NCBI GenBank assembly: GCA_910584845.1
Contig: CAJUDH010000002.1
Location: 62,001 to 126,000, forward strand
DNA from: an uncultured Lachnospiraceae bacterium
GTDB lineage: Bacteria > Bacillota > Clostridia > Lachnospirales > Lachnospiraceae
DNA length: 64,000 nt
Direction of reading: 5' to 3'
Shown: positions 16,995 through 25,916 of the stretch, in pieces
Position numbering within the stretch: the first letter of the stretch is position 1
How the letters are laid out: every line of letters begins with the position of its first letter
The notes under the pieces: model-generated
Databases searched by the model: none
What the model saw: only the letters and a program-made list of their open reading frames with translations
What the model was told of the DNA's origin: nothing
Position numbers and translations under genes: made by a program

Positions 16995-19190
16995 TTATTT
17001 GCCGCTTTGCTTCTTGCCGCCTTCCTTAGCCGGGGCGCCTGCCCCTTTTTTGCCGCCCTCTTTTGCTTCAAGGGCCTTCTTGCCTTTGGCCGCCGTCATC
17101 ACATACCACAGCGCGCCGGTAACGCACACGGAAGAATAAGTGCCGCACACGATGCCGGCCATCAACGGGAGGGCAAACTCACGGATGGACGACACGCCCA
17201 TCAAATACAGTACAAACACCATAATAAACGTAGTCAGGGACGTGTTGATGCTGCGGGTGAAGGTCTGGGTAATACTTAAATTCACCAGGTCTTCCAAAGG
17301 CTGTTTGCCGGATTGAACCGCCAAGTTCTCCCGGATACGGTCAAAAATAACAATGGTGGCGTTAATCGAATACCCTACAATCGTCAACATGCATGCGATA
17401 AAAGTGGAACCCACCGACCATTTTGCAATGGCGTAGAAAGTCACCACCACCAGCACGTCATGGACCAAGGCCACAATGGCGCTGGTAGCAAAACGGATGT
17501 CCTTGAACCGTAGCCAGATATACAAAAGCATCAGGATTGTGGCAAAGATTACCGCCACAACGGCATCCTGCTTCATCTCCTTGCTGACTGCGGCGGAAAT
17601 GCTTTCTGCCGTAATCCTCTCCCGCTCCACGCCGAACCCGTCCACCATAGCGTCCTCCAAAGCCTGCCGCTGGTCCACGGACAAGGTTTTGGTCTTAATA
17701 ATCACTTCGTTGGTCCCTTCTACCTTTTGCGTCTGTATATCGGCGTCGCCGGTAATTTCAGAAACCGCCGGAACCACTTTGCTGGATATATCCTCCAGGG
17801 ACATGTTTTCGTTAAAAGTCACGTTCGTGGACGTGCCCCCGGTGAAATCCATGCCATAATTCAACGCCTTTCCGGTCCGGCCGTTATTGATGGCCATCCC
17901 CGCCCATCCGGCTGCCACCACGGCCAGGGACAGGATAAAGCAAATATTTTTCTTGCCCAGGAACGGGATCGTTTTTCCGTCTTTCTTCACGCCATAAAAT
18001 TTGGCATTTTCCAGCCCCAGATGATATAGGCTGTAAATGGCAAACCGGGTAATGAACAGTGCCGTAACCATAGAAAGGATAATACCGATCGCCAAAGTGG
18101 TGGCAAAACCCTTTACTGTCCCGGACCCCCGCAGCCACAACACGGCGGCGGCGATCAGGGTAGTCACGTTACCGTCCACAATCGCCGACAACGCCTTATT
18201 AAAGCCGGTCTTGATAGCCGAATGAACCGTCTTGCCCCGTCCGATCTCCTCTTTAATGCGGGTGAAGATAATCACATTGGCGTCTACCGCCATACCCACG
18301 GAAAGGATGATGCCGGCGATCCCCGGCAAAGTCAACGTCACTTCAAACGCTGCCAGCAAAACCAGGATCAGCCCTACATAGATGGCCAATGCCAGCACAG
18401 CGGCCAAACCGGGGATCAAGTAAACGGCAACCATAAACAAAGATACCAAGGCAAAACCGATGCCCCCTGCCTTTAAGCTGGTTGAAATGGCCTCCTGGCC
18501 CAGTTTCGCACCCACTACGTTGGAACGCAATTCCTCCAGCTCAAGGGATAAGGAACCGATCCGGATGGTGGACGCCAACGTGTTGGCCTCCTCATAGTCC
18601 GCCATACCGTCAATCTGGCACTGCCCCCCGGTTATGGCCTCCCGGACCACCGGGCTGGAAATAACCATCCCGTCATAAATAATCATAATACGTTTACCTA
18701 CATTATTGGTAGTCGCCTCGGCAAACTTTTCCGTCCCCTCCGGCGTAAAGGTCAGGCTGACGACATAAGACCTTATGCCGTTTTGCTCTGTCTGGGCAGC
18801 CCTGGCAGAGGCCACCTGGTCACCGGTCAGGATCACTGCCCCGGTTTCGTCAATAAACATCAAAGAGCCAGGTTTTCCCAGCTCCTGTAAGATCGCATTG
18901 GCATCCGATACGCCGGGGATGTCGATATTGATCCGGTTGGACCCTTCCCGGTATACTTCGGCCTCGGTACTGTAGTTTTGTACCCTTTGCTGAAGCTTAT
19001 ACACCGTATCCGCCATGTCTTCGTCACTGGGGTTCTCTTCCAATGCCTGATAGGTGATGCTGACGCCGCCGGCCAGGTCCAGGCCCAGCTTAATATCATC
19101 CATGGTATCATAGCCGAAAAACCCGAACAGCCCGACCGCAAGCAGCAAAACCAGAAGGCCCAAAAGCCCTTTTCCCTTACCGTCTTTCAT
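16995..19190 (-). CDS. secDF: Protein translocase SecDF, single-chain fusion
   Basis: A 731-residue fusion of SecD (about 1-420) and SecF (about 440-700). SecD features are the N-terminal helix, DIKLGLDLAGG, and the membrane signature GMAVDANVIIFTRIKEE. SecF contributes YGMDFTGGTSTNV and the matching SINATIVIFDRIRE. The protein uses the proton or sodium gradient to pull secreted proteins through SecYEG. The last 30 residues are Lys/Gly-rich. GGAGA precedes the ATG. It follows scfB after a 237-nt spacer without recognisable genes and is followed closely by tgt. Confidence 0.97.
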   Translation of the reverse strand: MKDGKGKGLLGLLVLLLAVGLFGFFGYDTMDDIKLGLDLAGGVSITYQALEENPSDEDMADTVYKLQQRVQNYSTEAEVYREGSNRINIDIPGVSDANAILQELGKPGSLMFIDETGAVILTGDQVASARAAQTEQNGIRSYVVSLTFTPEGTEKFAEATTNNVGKRIMIIYDGMVISSPVVREAITGGQCQIDGMADYEEANTLASTIRIGSLSLELEELRSNVVGAKLGQEAISTSLKAGGIGFALVSLFMVAVYLIPGLAAVLALAIYVGLILVLLAAFEVTLTLPGIAGIILSVGMAVDANVIIFTRIKEEIGRGKTVHSAIKTGFNKALSAIVDGNVTTLIAAAVLWLRGSGTVKGFATTLAIGIILSMVTALFITRFAIYSLYHLGLENAKFYGVKKDGKTIPFLGKKNICFILSLAVVAAGWAGMAINNGRTGKALNYGMDFTGGTSTNVTFNENMSLEDISSKVVPAVSEITGDADIQTQKVEGTNEVIIKTKTLSVDQRQALEDAMVDGFGVERERITAESISAAVSKEMKQDAVVAVIFATILMLLYIWLRFKDIRFATSAIVALVHDVLVVVTFYAIAKWSVGSTFIACMLTIVGYSINATIVIFDRIRENLAVQSGKQPLEDLVNLSITQTFTRSINTSLTTFIMVFVLYLMGVSSIREFALPLMAGIVCGTYSSVCVTGALWYVMTAAKGKKALEAKEGGKKGAGAPAKEGGKKQSGK

Positions 19191-19427
19191 CTTCTTTTCT
19201 CCTTGCTTCTGTAAGGGCCCGTGCCCGTCCGCTTTCCCGCCTGGCTATCCCCGCCAGGCACCCGGCCGTCCCGGCCCGTCCCTTAACCAATTTGCATTAC
19301 CTGTAACGGTCCTGATACTTGGCAGGGGCCCGAAATCCCCCGCAGCCCCCATTCCTGCAATCTGGGTATGCATGGCCCCGCCCCTTTGCAAGGCCTGTGC
19401 AGCCAGCAGGCGCCCCTGCCCGGGCCG

Positions 19428-20834
19428 TTATTGCCCTTCATCGCCGGCAAGCGCCGCTTTTATCATAATCGCACACTCAATCCGTTTCTTCTGCATCTCG
19501 CAGCCGATGTCATAAGCGTCCGTAATGCACCCATGGAAATGGTATGAGTTCGCCGCGCAGCCCCCGCTGCAGTAGAACCTGGCAAAACAGTTCCGGCATT
19601 TCTCCTTCGCATAAACATTACATAATTTAAATTCGTCCCGGATATCCGTCCGGACTACCCCTTCGTCCACGTTCCCCATCAAAAATTCTTCCTGCCCCAC
19701 AAACTGGTGGCAGGGATAAAGGTCGCCCCAGGGGGTAACTGCCAAATACTCGGTGCCGGATCCGCAGCCGGACAGCCGCTTGGCCACACAAGGGCCTTGA
19801 TCCAAGTCGATCATAAAATGAAAGAACTGGAACCCGCGCCCTTCCTTCTTCCTTTTAATATACTCCACAGCCAGCTTATCATACTCTTCCAGGATCCGGG
19901 GGACATCTTCTTCCCGGATGGCATAGGGCTCCTGGGGAGGGGCCACTACCGGCTCTATGGACATCTGTTCAAAGCCCAGGTCGGCGAAATGCTTTACGTC
20001 TTCGGAAAAATCCAGATTGTGGCGGGTAAACGTCCCCCTCACATAATAGTCTTTCCCCGCCCGGGACTTGGCAAACTTCTGGAACTTAGGGACAATAATG
20101 CCATAACTGCTTCCCTGTCCGCTGCGGGTAGGGCGCATAAAGTCATTGACCTGCTGCCGCCCGTCCAGGCTCAATACTACATTCCCCATTTCCCGGTTGC
20201 AAAAGTCCATCACTTCCTCGTCCAGCAATACGCCGTTGGTAGTCAAGGTAAAACGGAAGCGCTTGTTATGCTTTTCTTCCCGGGAACGGCCGTATTCTAC
20301 CAATTGCTTGACCACTCCCCAATTCATCAACGGCTCGCCGCCAAAAAAATCCACTTCCAGGTTTCTCCGGCTGCCGGAATTGGCAATAAGGAAATCCAGG
20401 GCCTTTTTCCCTGTCTCAAAACTCATCAAGGCCCTTCGGCCATGGTATTCCCCTTCGTCGGCAAAACAATACTTACAGCCCAGGTTACAGTCGTGGGCTA
20501 CATGGAGGCACAAAGCTTTTACTACGGTTTTGCGTTTTTTAAACTCTGCCACATACTCTTGGTAAATGTCCTTGGTAAACAGTTCCCCCGCATCTACCAA
20601 AGACTGGATCTCTTCGAAAGCTTCCGCCACATCCTGACGGGGATATACCTGTTCCAGCTGCTTTGCCACCTTTTGGCAAAGCCCTGCCGGCAGCTTTTTG
20701 GGGGCTTCCAGCTCGCCTACCTCCGGCTCCAGCAAGGCAATGGCGTCATATGCCACATGGTCTACCACATGGACGGAGCCGCTGGCCACGTCCATGACGA
20801 TGTGATAGCCGTTATTTTCGTATTGGTGAACCAC
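19428..20834 (-). CDS. scfB: Radical SAM SCIFF (ranthipeptide) maturase
   Basis: A 468-residue radical SAM/SPASM enzyme. An N-terminal RiPP-recognition-like region (about 1-90) precedes the CNLGCKYC cluster motif (Cys 116, 120, 123). C-terminal SPASM cysteines occur in CNVYAKEKCRNC and CSGGCAANSYHFHGC. Enzymes of this family install thioether links on the six-cysteine SCIFF peptide, whose gene lies 150 nt upstream. A GTG at 20834 is the start, with AAGGA close by. A hairpin between the two genes probably lowers maturase expression relative to the peptide. The location next to secDF-tgt-yajC is the classic clostridial context. Confidence 0.95.
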   Translation of the reverse strand: MVHQYENNGYHIVMDVASGSVHVVDHVAYDAIALLEPEVGELEAPKKLPAGLCQKVAKQLEQVYPRQDVAEAFEEIQSLVDAGELFTKDIYQEYVAEFKKRKTVVKALCLHVAHDCNLGCKYCFADEGEYHGRRALMSFETGKKALDFLIANSGSRRNLEVDFFGGEPLMNWGVVKQLVEYGRSREEKHNKRFRFTLTTNGVLLDEEVMDFCNREMGNVVLSLDGRQQVNDFMRPTRSGQGSSYGIIVPKFQKFAKSRAGKDYYVRGTFTRHNLDFSEDVKHFADLGFEQMSIEPVVAPPQEPYAIREEDVPRILEEYDKLAVEYIKRKKEGRGFQFFHFMIDLDQGPCVAKRLSGCGSGTEYLAVTPWGDLYPCHQFVGQEEFLMGNVDEGVVRTDIRDEFKLCNVYAKEKCRNCFARFYCSGGCAANSYHFHGCITDAYDIGCEMQKKRIECAIMIKAALAGDEGQ

Positions 20835-20884
20835 TTTTCCTTTTCACTCCATCCTTTTATACAGGGAAAACCCTGATCATAACG

Positions 20885-20916
20885 AAAAACCCCTACAATC
20901 TTTTGAACTATAGGGG
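20885..20916 (-). terminator. Hairpin between scfA and scfB
   Basis: On the reverse strand CCCCTA (20911-20916) pairs with TAGGGG (20890-20895), followed by TTTTT. It fits a leaky terminator allowing high peptide and low enzyme output. Confidence 0.6.
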
Positions 20917-20984
20917 CCTCTTCTTAATCTGCCTTATTCTCCGTATACCGCCCTGGCCGCCGGCTCTTTTGCAGCGCTTCCTTT

Positions 20985-21131
20985 TTAGCGGTTCGCGTTC
21001 TCACAGCTTTGGTTTCCTACGGTGCAGGAAGTCTTACATGCGGACTGGCACGAAGTCTGGCACTCGCCACAGCCGCCTTTTTTCATGGATTCTTTCAATG
21101 TTTTGTTATTCAACGTCTTAACATGCTTCAC
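20985..21131 (-). CDS. scfA: SCIFF peptide precursor (six cysteines), GTG start
   Basis: A 48-residue peptide read from GTG at 21129-21131, with AGGAG 9 nt upstream. It begins MKHVKTLNNKTLKESMKKGG, the conserved SCIFF leader, then has six cysteines at 21, 24, 28, 32, 36 and 43 (CGECQTSCQSACKTSC, then QSC) and ends in ENANR. Its size and cysteine number match the SCIFF family, ribosomal peptides whose cysteines are cross-linked by the radical SAM enzyme encoded just downstream. The biological role of mature SCIFF is not settled. The GTG start and short length make it easy to miss. Confidence 0.95.
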   Translation of the reverse strand: MKHVKTLNNKTLKESMKKGGCGECQTSCQSACKTSCTVGNQSCENANR

Positions 21132-21549
21132 GGTACTTGCCTCCTATGGTTTGTTTTCTGATTTCGTTTTCCCCACTGCTTTTCGCTTTTTCCACTGTGC
21201 AGCGGACCCGGCCCCTCTTTGCTCCGTCTCGGCCATGGGTTCCCCCAGGGCCCCCTCATGGCCTTCCGGGCAAATCGGCCTTTCTGCCCTATGGGAAAAG
21301 GCAAATCCTGCTTTGCTGTTGTGCCGGCACAACACAAAAGCCCTCTTCCTTTTCTGCTCTGCCCATGGCCTGCGTGGAGATTATACCATAAGTGGTGTGT
21401 TCACGCAAGGTTTTTTAGAGGATATTGGTTTCTTCCGTAAATCAGGAACTTATCTCGACGCCCACAGCACCGGCCAAACCCGCGTAAAACACGATTGCAT
21501 CCAACCGGCCGTCCCAAAAAGGTGGGTGCTTTTGCAGGCAGCGCCCCCT
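21132..21549 (-). promoter_or_regulatory. scfA promoter and long 5' leader with an 18-bp palindrome
   Basis: No gene is supported in this 418-nt stretch. The reverse strand has TTGCGT (21403-21408), 17 nt, then a TG-extended TATAAT (21380-21385), a strong promoter for scfA. This leaves a leader of roughly 240 nt before the GTG. Within it 21317-21334 is a perfect 18-bp palindrome (TGTTGTGCCGGCACAACA). Several GC-rich stems are also possible. Positions 21409-21549 also hold the 3' flank of the heparinase gene. Confidence 0.6.
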
Positions 21550-23760
21550 TTACCAGCAAAGCACGGTTCCGGCTTTATCTGTCTCTGCCTTGTCAAATAC
21601 GATCACGTTCCCGTACCCCAAACAGCCGTCTACCTCTTCCAAATCCGTAGGCGAATTGACTTCCTGATGGCAGATTACCACCACATACTCTTTGCCGTTC
21701 CCGGTAATTTTCAGCCCTTCCGCCATGGAATCCGGATAATAAAAGCCTTTCAGGGCCGATTTCACCGGTAATTTTTCTACCTGGTACCTTGGCAAGTTTC
21801 CGGCTTCCCCGGCCTGGATCACAGTCAAAAGGGAGGTAAACCCTTCCCCTTTTATTTTCACCCGGACCTTCTGCCGGGCCTTTTGTTGGTTATAGTGGCG
21901 GGCAACCTTTCCCAAGATGGTTTCTGCCTTGGCTTTTGGCGTCAAAAAGAAAAATCTGGCCTGGGCCTTCTCCCCGATAAAGTCAGCCGTCTGCACCGCC
22001 AAGGTTTTGGCCTCCTCCCTGCAGATCGGCCCCATGCCTTCCTGTGCCCCTGCCTCCTGTCCCTTCCCCCCGGCAACGGGATCCGGGTTTTTTGCTTCCT
22101 TTTGCCCGTTTTTGCGGATGGTAGGGTCCGGATCCCCCGCCGCCTCCGGCCCCGGAAGCTGTGGCGCCTCCACCGGGCGCCATTGGCTTAGCTTTACCTG
22201 CCCCCGCTCGCTGAAGTTCCAGTATTGTTCGTAAGTATGGGGATCCCCGCTGTACATCTCATCCATCACCACATACAAATCCGGCTTGATCCAAATAACC
22301 TTCCGGTTTACAAAAACGCCGCCGGCCGAGTCCAGGTACCCCAGGTGCCCGCCTTGGACGAATTCATATTTTCCGGTAAATTTATATGGCTGTTTTACCG
22401 GCTGGCACAGTTTGCTGCATTCCCAGGAATCTTTACAAACCGTAAAATATTTCCCGTCCACGGTAATGGTATTGTGGGCGTCCGGATTTTTAAAATCAAA
22501 CCTTCCTTTATCTACGGCATAGGTGTAACGCCCGGAGTCCGTCAGCACATCCTCCCCCCGGACGACCAGGTCCACATGAAGCTTGTCGGAATGCCCGTGC
22601 CCGGCGCCCATTGTCCCGCAGTGGAAATGGAGCAGGTCCGCCCTTCCCCCCCAACCGCTGCGGAGGTAATAATTCCCCGAGTCCTCCAGGGCTACCGACA
22701 AAAAGTCCGGCCGGACTGCCTTCATGGCCTCATATTCTTTTGCCCCGGCCACCCCGATGTCCCAGACGCTTTCGTAATCCAGCACCTCCCGGCCCCCGGT
22801 TTTCAGCACCGGATCCTGAAACAGCCAGGCCGCCACCCCCAGATAGTCCCGGATCTCCATGTCGTCGCTGTCGCCTGTCATAAACTCCCGCCCGTCCGGC
22901 TTCTGCCATGCCAGGTTTGCATAAGCCATCTTCCTCACCGCCTCAAGGAAAGTGGCGGGGACCGGGATATGGTTGCGCAGGGCCAAAATCAGCACATCCT
23001 CAAAGCAGTGGAGCACTTCATTATGGTACATAGGGGATTGCTCCCACTGGACGCCGTCCCCTAGGACCTGCATCCGCGCCTGGATTTCCAGATGTTCCAT
23101 GGCAATGGAAGTATAGCGGGTGCGCCTTTCTTCTTCCGGCATGGCAACCCCGATCTCAAACAGGCCATGGTTTTCCAGCACCCCCCAGTTGCTGATATAG
23201 CGGTAAGGCGAATGCATTTCCAGTATATACTCCGCGTGCTCGATCAGGCAATGGTAAAAAGCATCCACCACCTGGTCGGTCAACAGGGGGCAGCCTGCAA
23301 AATAACGGATAGCCTTTGTCCAATACTCTCCCCGGAACCCTGCTTCCAGGATCCTCCATTCTGTTTTTTCCGATTCCGGCGTCCGTTTCACCCGCTCCAT
23401 CCAGTCCGTCAAAAGCCGCAGGAAATGGCGGGCGTAGGTTTCGTCCTTTGTAAGCCAATACGCCTGCCCCAAACAGATAAAAAAGCGGTGGCGGTTAAAC
23501 TGGTAGCTAAATTCCGGGTCGCTGTCCGGCCGGTACCCCCAGTCCACCGGCCCTTCCGGGCCGAAACAAACCGGTTCCCAGGTTTGCTCTAAATCATGGG
23601 GCAGGTCAAACAAAAATTCATTCCTGCAAACAGCCGACGCCGCCTTAATGATATGCCTACATTCCTCCGGCCAATGTTCCCGGCAATATTCTGCCGCCTC
23701 TTTTGGGCCGTCCACGAAAAAATATTCTTTTCCCCTTGCAAAAAACTCCTGTTTTGTCAT
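21550..23760 (-). CDS. Heparinase II/III family polysaccharide lyase
   Basis: A 736-residue protein. The N-terminal half is an alpha/alpha toroid; around residue 390 comes the heparinase II/III signature with GAGHGHSDKLHVDL and LTDSGRYTY. Such lyases cleave uronic-acid polymers by beta elimination, leaving unsaturated uronyl ends. No signal peptide is seen, so it may act on imported oligosaccharides. Residues about 540-600 are an unusual Pro/Gly/Glu-rich insert in the beta-sandwich part. AAAGGAG precedes the ATG. Downstream of the GH88 and ABC genes in the same direction, it supports a glycosaminoglycan-like or other uronate-rich glycan pathway. Confidence 0.88.
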   Translation of the reverse strand: MTKQEFFARGKEYFFVDGPKEAAEYCREHWPEECRHIIKAASAVCRNEFLFDLPHDLEQTWEPVCFGPEGPVDWGYRPDSDPEFSYQFNRHRFFICLGQAYWLTKDETYARHFLRLLTDWMERVKRTPESEKTEWRILEAGFRGEYWTKAIRYFAGCPLLTDQVVDAFYHCLIEHAEYILEMHSPYRYISNWGVLENHGLFEIGVAMPEEERRTRYTSIAMEHLEIQARMQVLGDGVQWEQSPMYHNEVLHCFEDVLILALRNHIPVPATFLEAVRKMAYANLAWQKPDGREFMTGDSDDMEIRDYLGVAAWLFQDPVLKTGGREVLDYESVWDIGVAGAKEYEAMKAVRPDFLSVALEDSGNYYLRSGWGGRADLLHFHCGTMGAGHGHSDKLHVDLVVRGEDVLTDSGRYTYAVDKGRFDFKNPDAHNTITVDGKYFTVCKDSWECSKLCQPVKQPYKFTGKYEFVQGGHLGYLDSAGGVFVNRKVIWIKPDLYVVMDEMYSGDPHTYEQYWNFSERGQVKLSQWRPVEAPQLPGPEAAGDPDPTIRKNGQKEAKNPDPVAGGKGQEAGAQEGMGPICREEAKTLAVQTADFIGEKAQARFFFLTPKAKAETILGKVARHYNQQKARQKVRVKIKGEGFTSLLTVIQAGEAGNLPRYQVEKLPVKSALKGFYYPDSMAEGLKITGNGKEYVVVICHQEVNSPTDLEEVDGCLGYGNVIVFDKAETDKAGTVLCW

Positions 23761-23824
23761 CTCGCTCCTTTCACCGCCTGCCCCGGGGCCGGTACGCCCG
23801 CCCCTTTTGGCCGGGGGCGTTTCC

Positions 23825-25006
23825 TTACCAGTATACCTGCCAGTCTTTCTGTAGCCGGGTCAATGCTTCCATATAAAAGTAATCCCCCCAGATATTACAC
23901 TCATCCACCCCGTAATGGTTGCATGTATTAAACGGGGAATGGTTGGAATAAGTACTGTGGAGCAACAGCCCGTTGGACACAGCCGGATCCTTCACTGCAT
24001 AAGAATCCACCAGGGATTTCACCAGCCGTTTGGCCATCCCCCGGTAGTGGCCGGCCCGCTCCCCGTCCAGGTACCTGGCCATCTCCAACATCCCGCAGGC
24101 AGCAATGGCAGCCGAAGAAGAATCCCTGGGCTGTCTGTCCCCGTCCCCGAACTCCAAGTCCCAAAACGGCACCAGATCCTTTGGCAGATGGCGCAGGAAA
24201 TAATCCGTAACCCCTTCAAACACCGGAAGGTACCCTTCCCGTTTCGTATACCGGTAGCCAATGGCCGTCCCATATATGCCCCATGCCTGCCCCCTGGCCC
24301 AGGCCGAGCCGTCCCGGTAGCCCTGGCAGGTAGCCCCATGGCTTGGTTTTCCGGTCTCCGGGTCAAAGAAAAAGGTGTGCCAGGTGGAAAAGTCGTCCCG
24401 GACCACATGGGACAGCGCCGTGTGGATGTGCTTTTCCGCCACCGCCCGGTACCGTCCTTGCCCCGTCTCTTCCGACGCCCAATATAGGAGCGGCAAATTC
24501 AGCAGGCAGTCAATAATCAGCCGGTAATTGCCTGGCGCCCCCAAAGGGCCCCACGCCTGAATAAACTCCCCCTTCTCGTGGTACCTGCCAGCCAGTTGGC
24601 CGGCTGCCATCAAAGCGGCCTTGCGCCCTACCTGGCTTCCCGTCAGCTTATATCCCGCCACACAGGACGGCGAATATAAAAAGCCTAAATCGTGGGTCTC
24701 TACGTCCTGCTTTCCCTCAATCCGCTTCAGGAAGCTGTCCATCTGCACCTGCCCGGCTTTCAGCAGTTCCTCTTTCCCCGTGTGTTCATAAGCCAGCCAC
24801 ACTTCCCCTGTCCAAAACCCTGTGGTCCAGTCTACGTTTTCGGTGGCGGCATAAAATCCGCCCTCGCTGTACGCCTTGGGGAAACGCCCCGTAAATGCAG
24901 GCAAATTCCGGACCACCAGCTTAGCCGCCAGGTCCAGCGCCTGCCCCACCTCCCCGGGCGAAACTTCCGGCTTAGCCGCCAGCCCTTCCTGTGAAATCCA
25001 ACTCAT
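23825..25006 (-). CDS. GH88 unsaturated uronyl hydrolase
   Basis: A 393-residue alpha/alpha-barrel enzyme of GH88. It hydrates and releases the 4,5-unsaturated uronic acid left by lyases. Two expected acidic residues are visible: Asp in NVDWTTGFWTGEVW near residue 59 and Asp in HDLGFLY near residue 105. Further family features are FSTWHTFFFDPETG and SAWARGQAW. There is no signal peptide, so action is cytoplasmic. AGGTGA precedes the ATG. It lies between the lyase and the ABC transporter genes, the order expected for uptake followed by processing. Confidence 0.93.
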   Translation of the reverse strand: MSWISQEGLAAKPEVSPGEVGQALDLAAKLVVRNLPAFTGRFPKAYSEGGFYAATENVDWTTGFWTGEVWLAYEHTGKEELLKAGQVQMDSFLKRIEGKQDVETHDLGFLYSPSCVAGYKLTGSQVGRKAALMAAGQLAGRYHEKGEFIQAWGPLGAPGNYRLIIDCLLNLPLLYWASEETGQGRYRAVAEKHIHTALSHVVRDDFSTWHTFFFDPETGKPSHGATCQGYRDGSAWARGQAWGIYGTAIGYRYTKREGYLPVFEGVTDYFLRHLPKDLVPFWDLEFGDGDRQPRDSSSAAIAACGMLEMARYLDGERAGHYRGMAKRLVKSLVDSYAVKDPAVSNGLLLHSTYSNHSPFNTCNHYGVDECNIWGDYFYMEALTRLQKDWQVYW

Positions 25007-25066
25007 ATGATCACCTGTTGCCTTTCTTGGTTTTCCGTTTTACCCGTCGGCCATATTGGCTCCGGT

Positions 25067-25903
25067 TTACCCTTTCACCCCGGAAGCCGCCACGCCTTCC
25101 ACAAAATATTTTTGCAGCGACAAAAACACGACCAGCACCGGAATCAGGCTTAACACCGAAGCCGCCATAATCAGGCCATATTCAGAGCCAAATTGGCTGA
25201 TGAACATCCGCAGGCCCAGCTGCAACGTTTTTTTCGACTCCGTGGTTAGATAAATCAGCGGCCCTAAAAAGTCGTTCCAGGTATTCACAAACGTAAAAAT
25301 CGTCAGTGTGGACAAGGAAGGCTTTGATAAAGGCAGCATGATCCGATACCAGATCTGGTACTCCGTCATCCCGTCAATCCTGGCGGCCTCACACAGCTCC
25401 GTGGGGATCCCCTCATAGAACTGTTTCATCATAAACACCCCAAAGGCCGAAAATGCCTGCAAACAAATAATTGCCAAATGGGTGTCTGCCAGCCCCATAG
25501 ACCGCATCATCATAAACTGGGGCACCATGTACACCTGCCACGGCACCGCGATGGTTGCAATATAAGCCAAAAACAGCAGGTCTTTGCCTTTAAAGTCCAG
25601 CTTGGCAAAGGCGTAGGCGGCAAAGCTGCTGGTTAAAAGCTGCAGGAAAGTCACGATTATTGTCAGCTTCCCTGTATTGAGCACAAAGGTCGAAAGCGGG
25701 ATCTTGCTCCAAATATCCCCGTAATTTTGCCACCGGGGATTCTTGGGTATCCACTCAATGGGAAAAATAAACACATCTTTATCCAGCTTCAGGGATGCCG
25801 ACAGCATCCATACAAAAGGCACCAGCATCACCAGCGCCAGGACGGCCAGCACCACATAGAGGACCGCCCGCATGGCTCTTGTTTTCGTGTTCTTAATTTT
25901 CAT
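25067..25903 (-). CDS. Carbohydrate ABC transporter permease (CUT1, MalG-like)
   Basis: A 278-residue protein with six membrane helices and the EAA loop EAARIDGMTEYQIWYRIMLPL that contacts the ATPase. It is the usual size for the second CUT1 permease and ends in the family-typical VEGVAASGVKG. AAGGAGG precedes the ATG, 14 nt after the partner permease. With the binding protein and partner it should import oligosaccharides for the GH88 and lyase enzymes. No ATPase is encoded nearby, so a shared MsmX-type ATPase elsewhere is likely. Confidence 0.95.
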   Translation of the reverse strand: MKIKNTKTRAMRAVLYVVLAVLALVMLVPFVWMLSASLKLDKDVFIFPIEWIPKNPRWQNYGDIWSKIPLSTFVLNTGKLTIIVTFLQLLTSSFAAYAFAKLDFKGKDLLFLAYIATIAVPWQVYMVPQFMMMRSMGLADTHLAIICLQAFSAFGVFMMKQFYEGIPTELCEAARIDGMTEYQIWYRIMLPLSKPSLSTLTIFTFVNTWNDFLGPLIYLTTESKKTLQLGLRMFISQFGSEYGLIMAASVLSLIPVLVVFLSLQKYFVEGVAASGVKG

Positions 25904-25916
25904 TTACGGCTCCTCC

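Noticed and set aside
19707..20876. 389-codon plus-strand frame opposite scfB
   Set aside because: Antisense shadow; scfB on the other strand has the radical SAM and SPASM cysteines.
21128..21337. 69-codon minus-strand frame in the scfA leader
   Set aside because: No ribosome site or family; it overlaps the scfA start and fits better as untranslated leader.
22225..23064. 279-codon plus-strand frame opposite the heparinase gene
   Set aside because: Shadow of the lyase gene with no domain or ribosome site.
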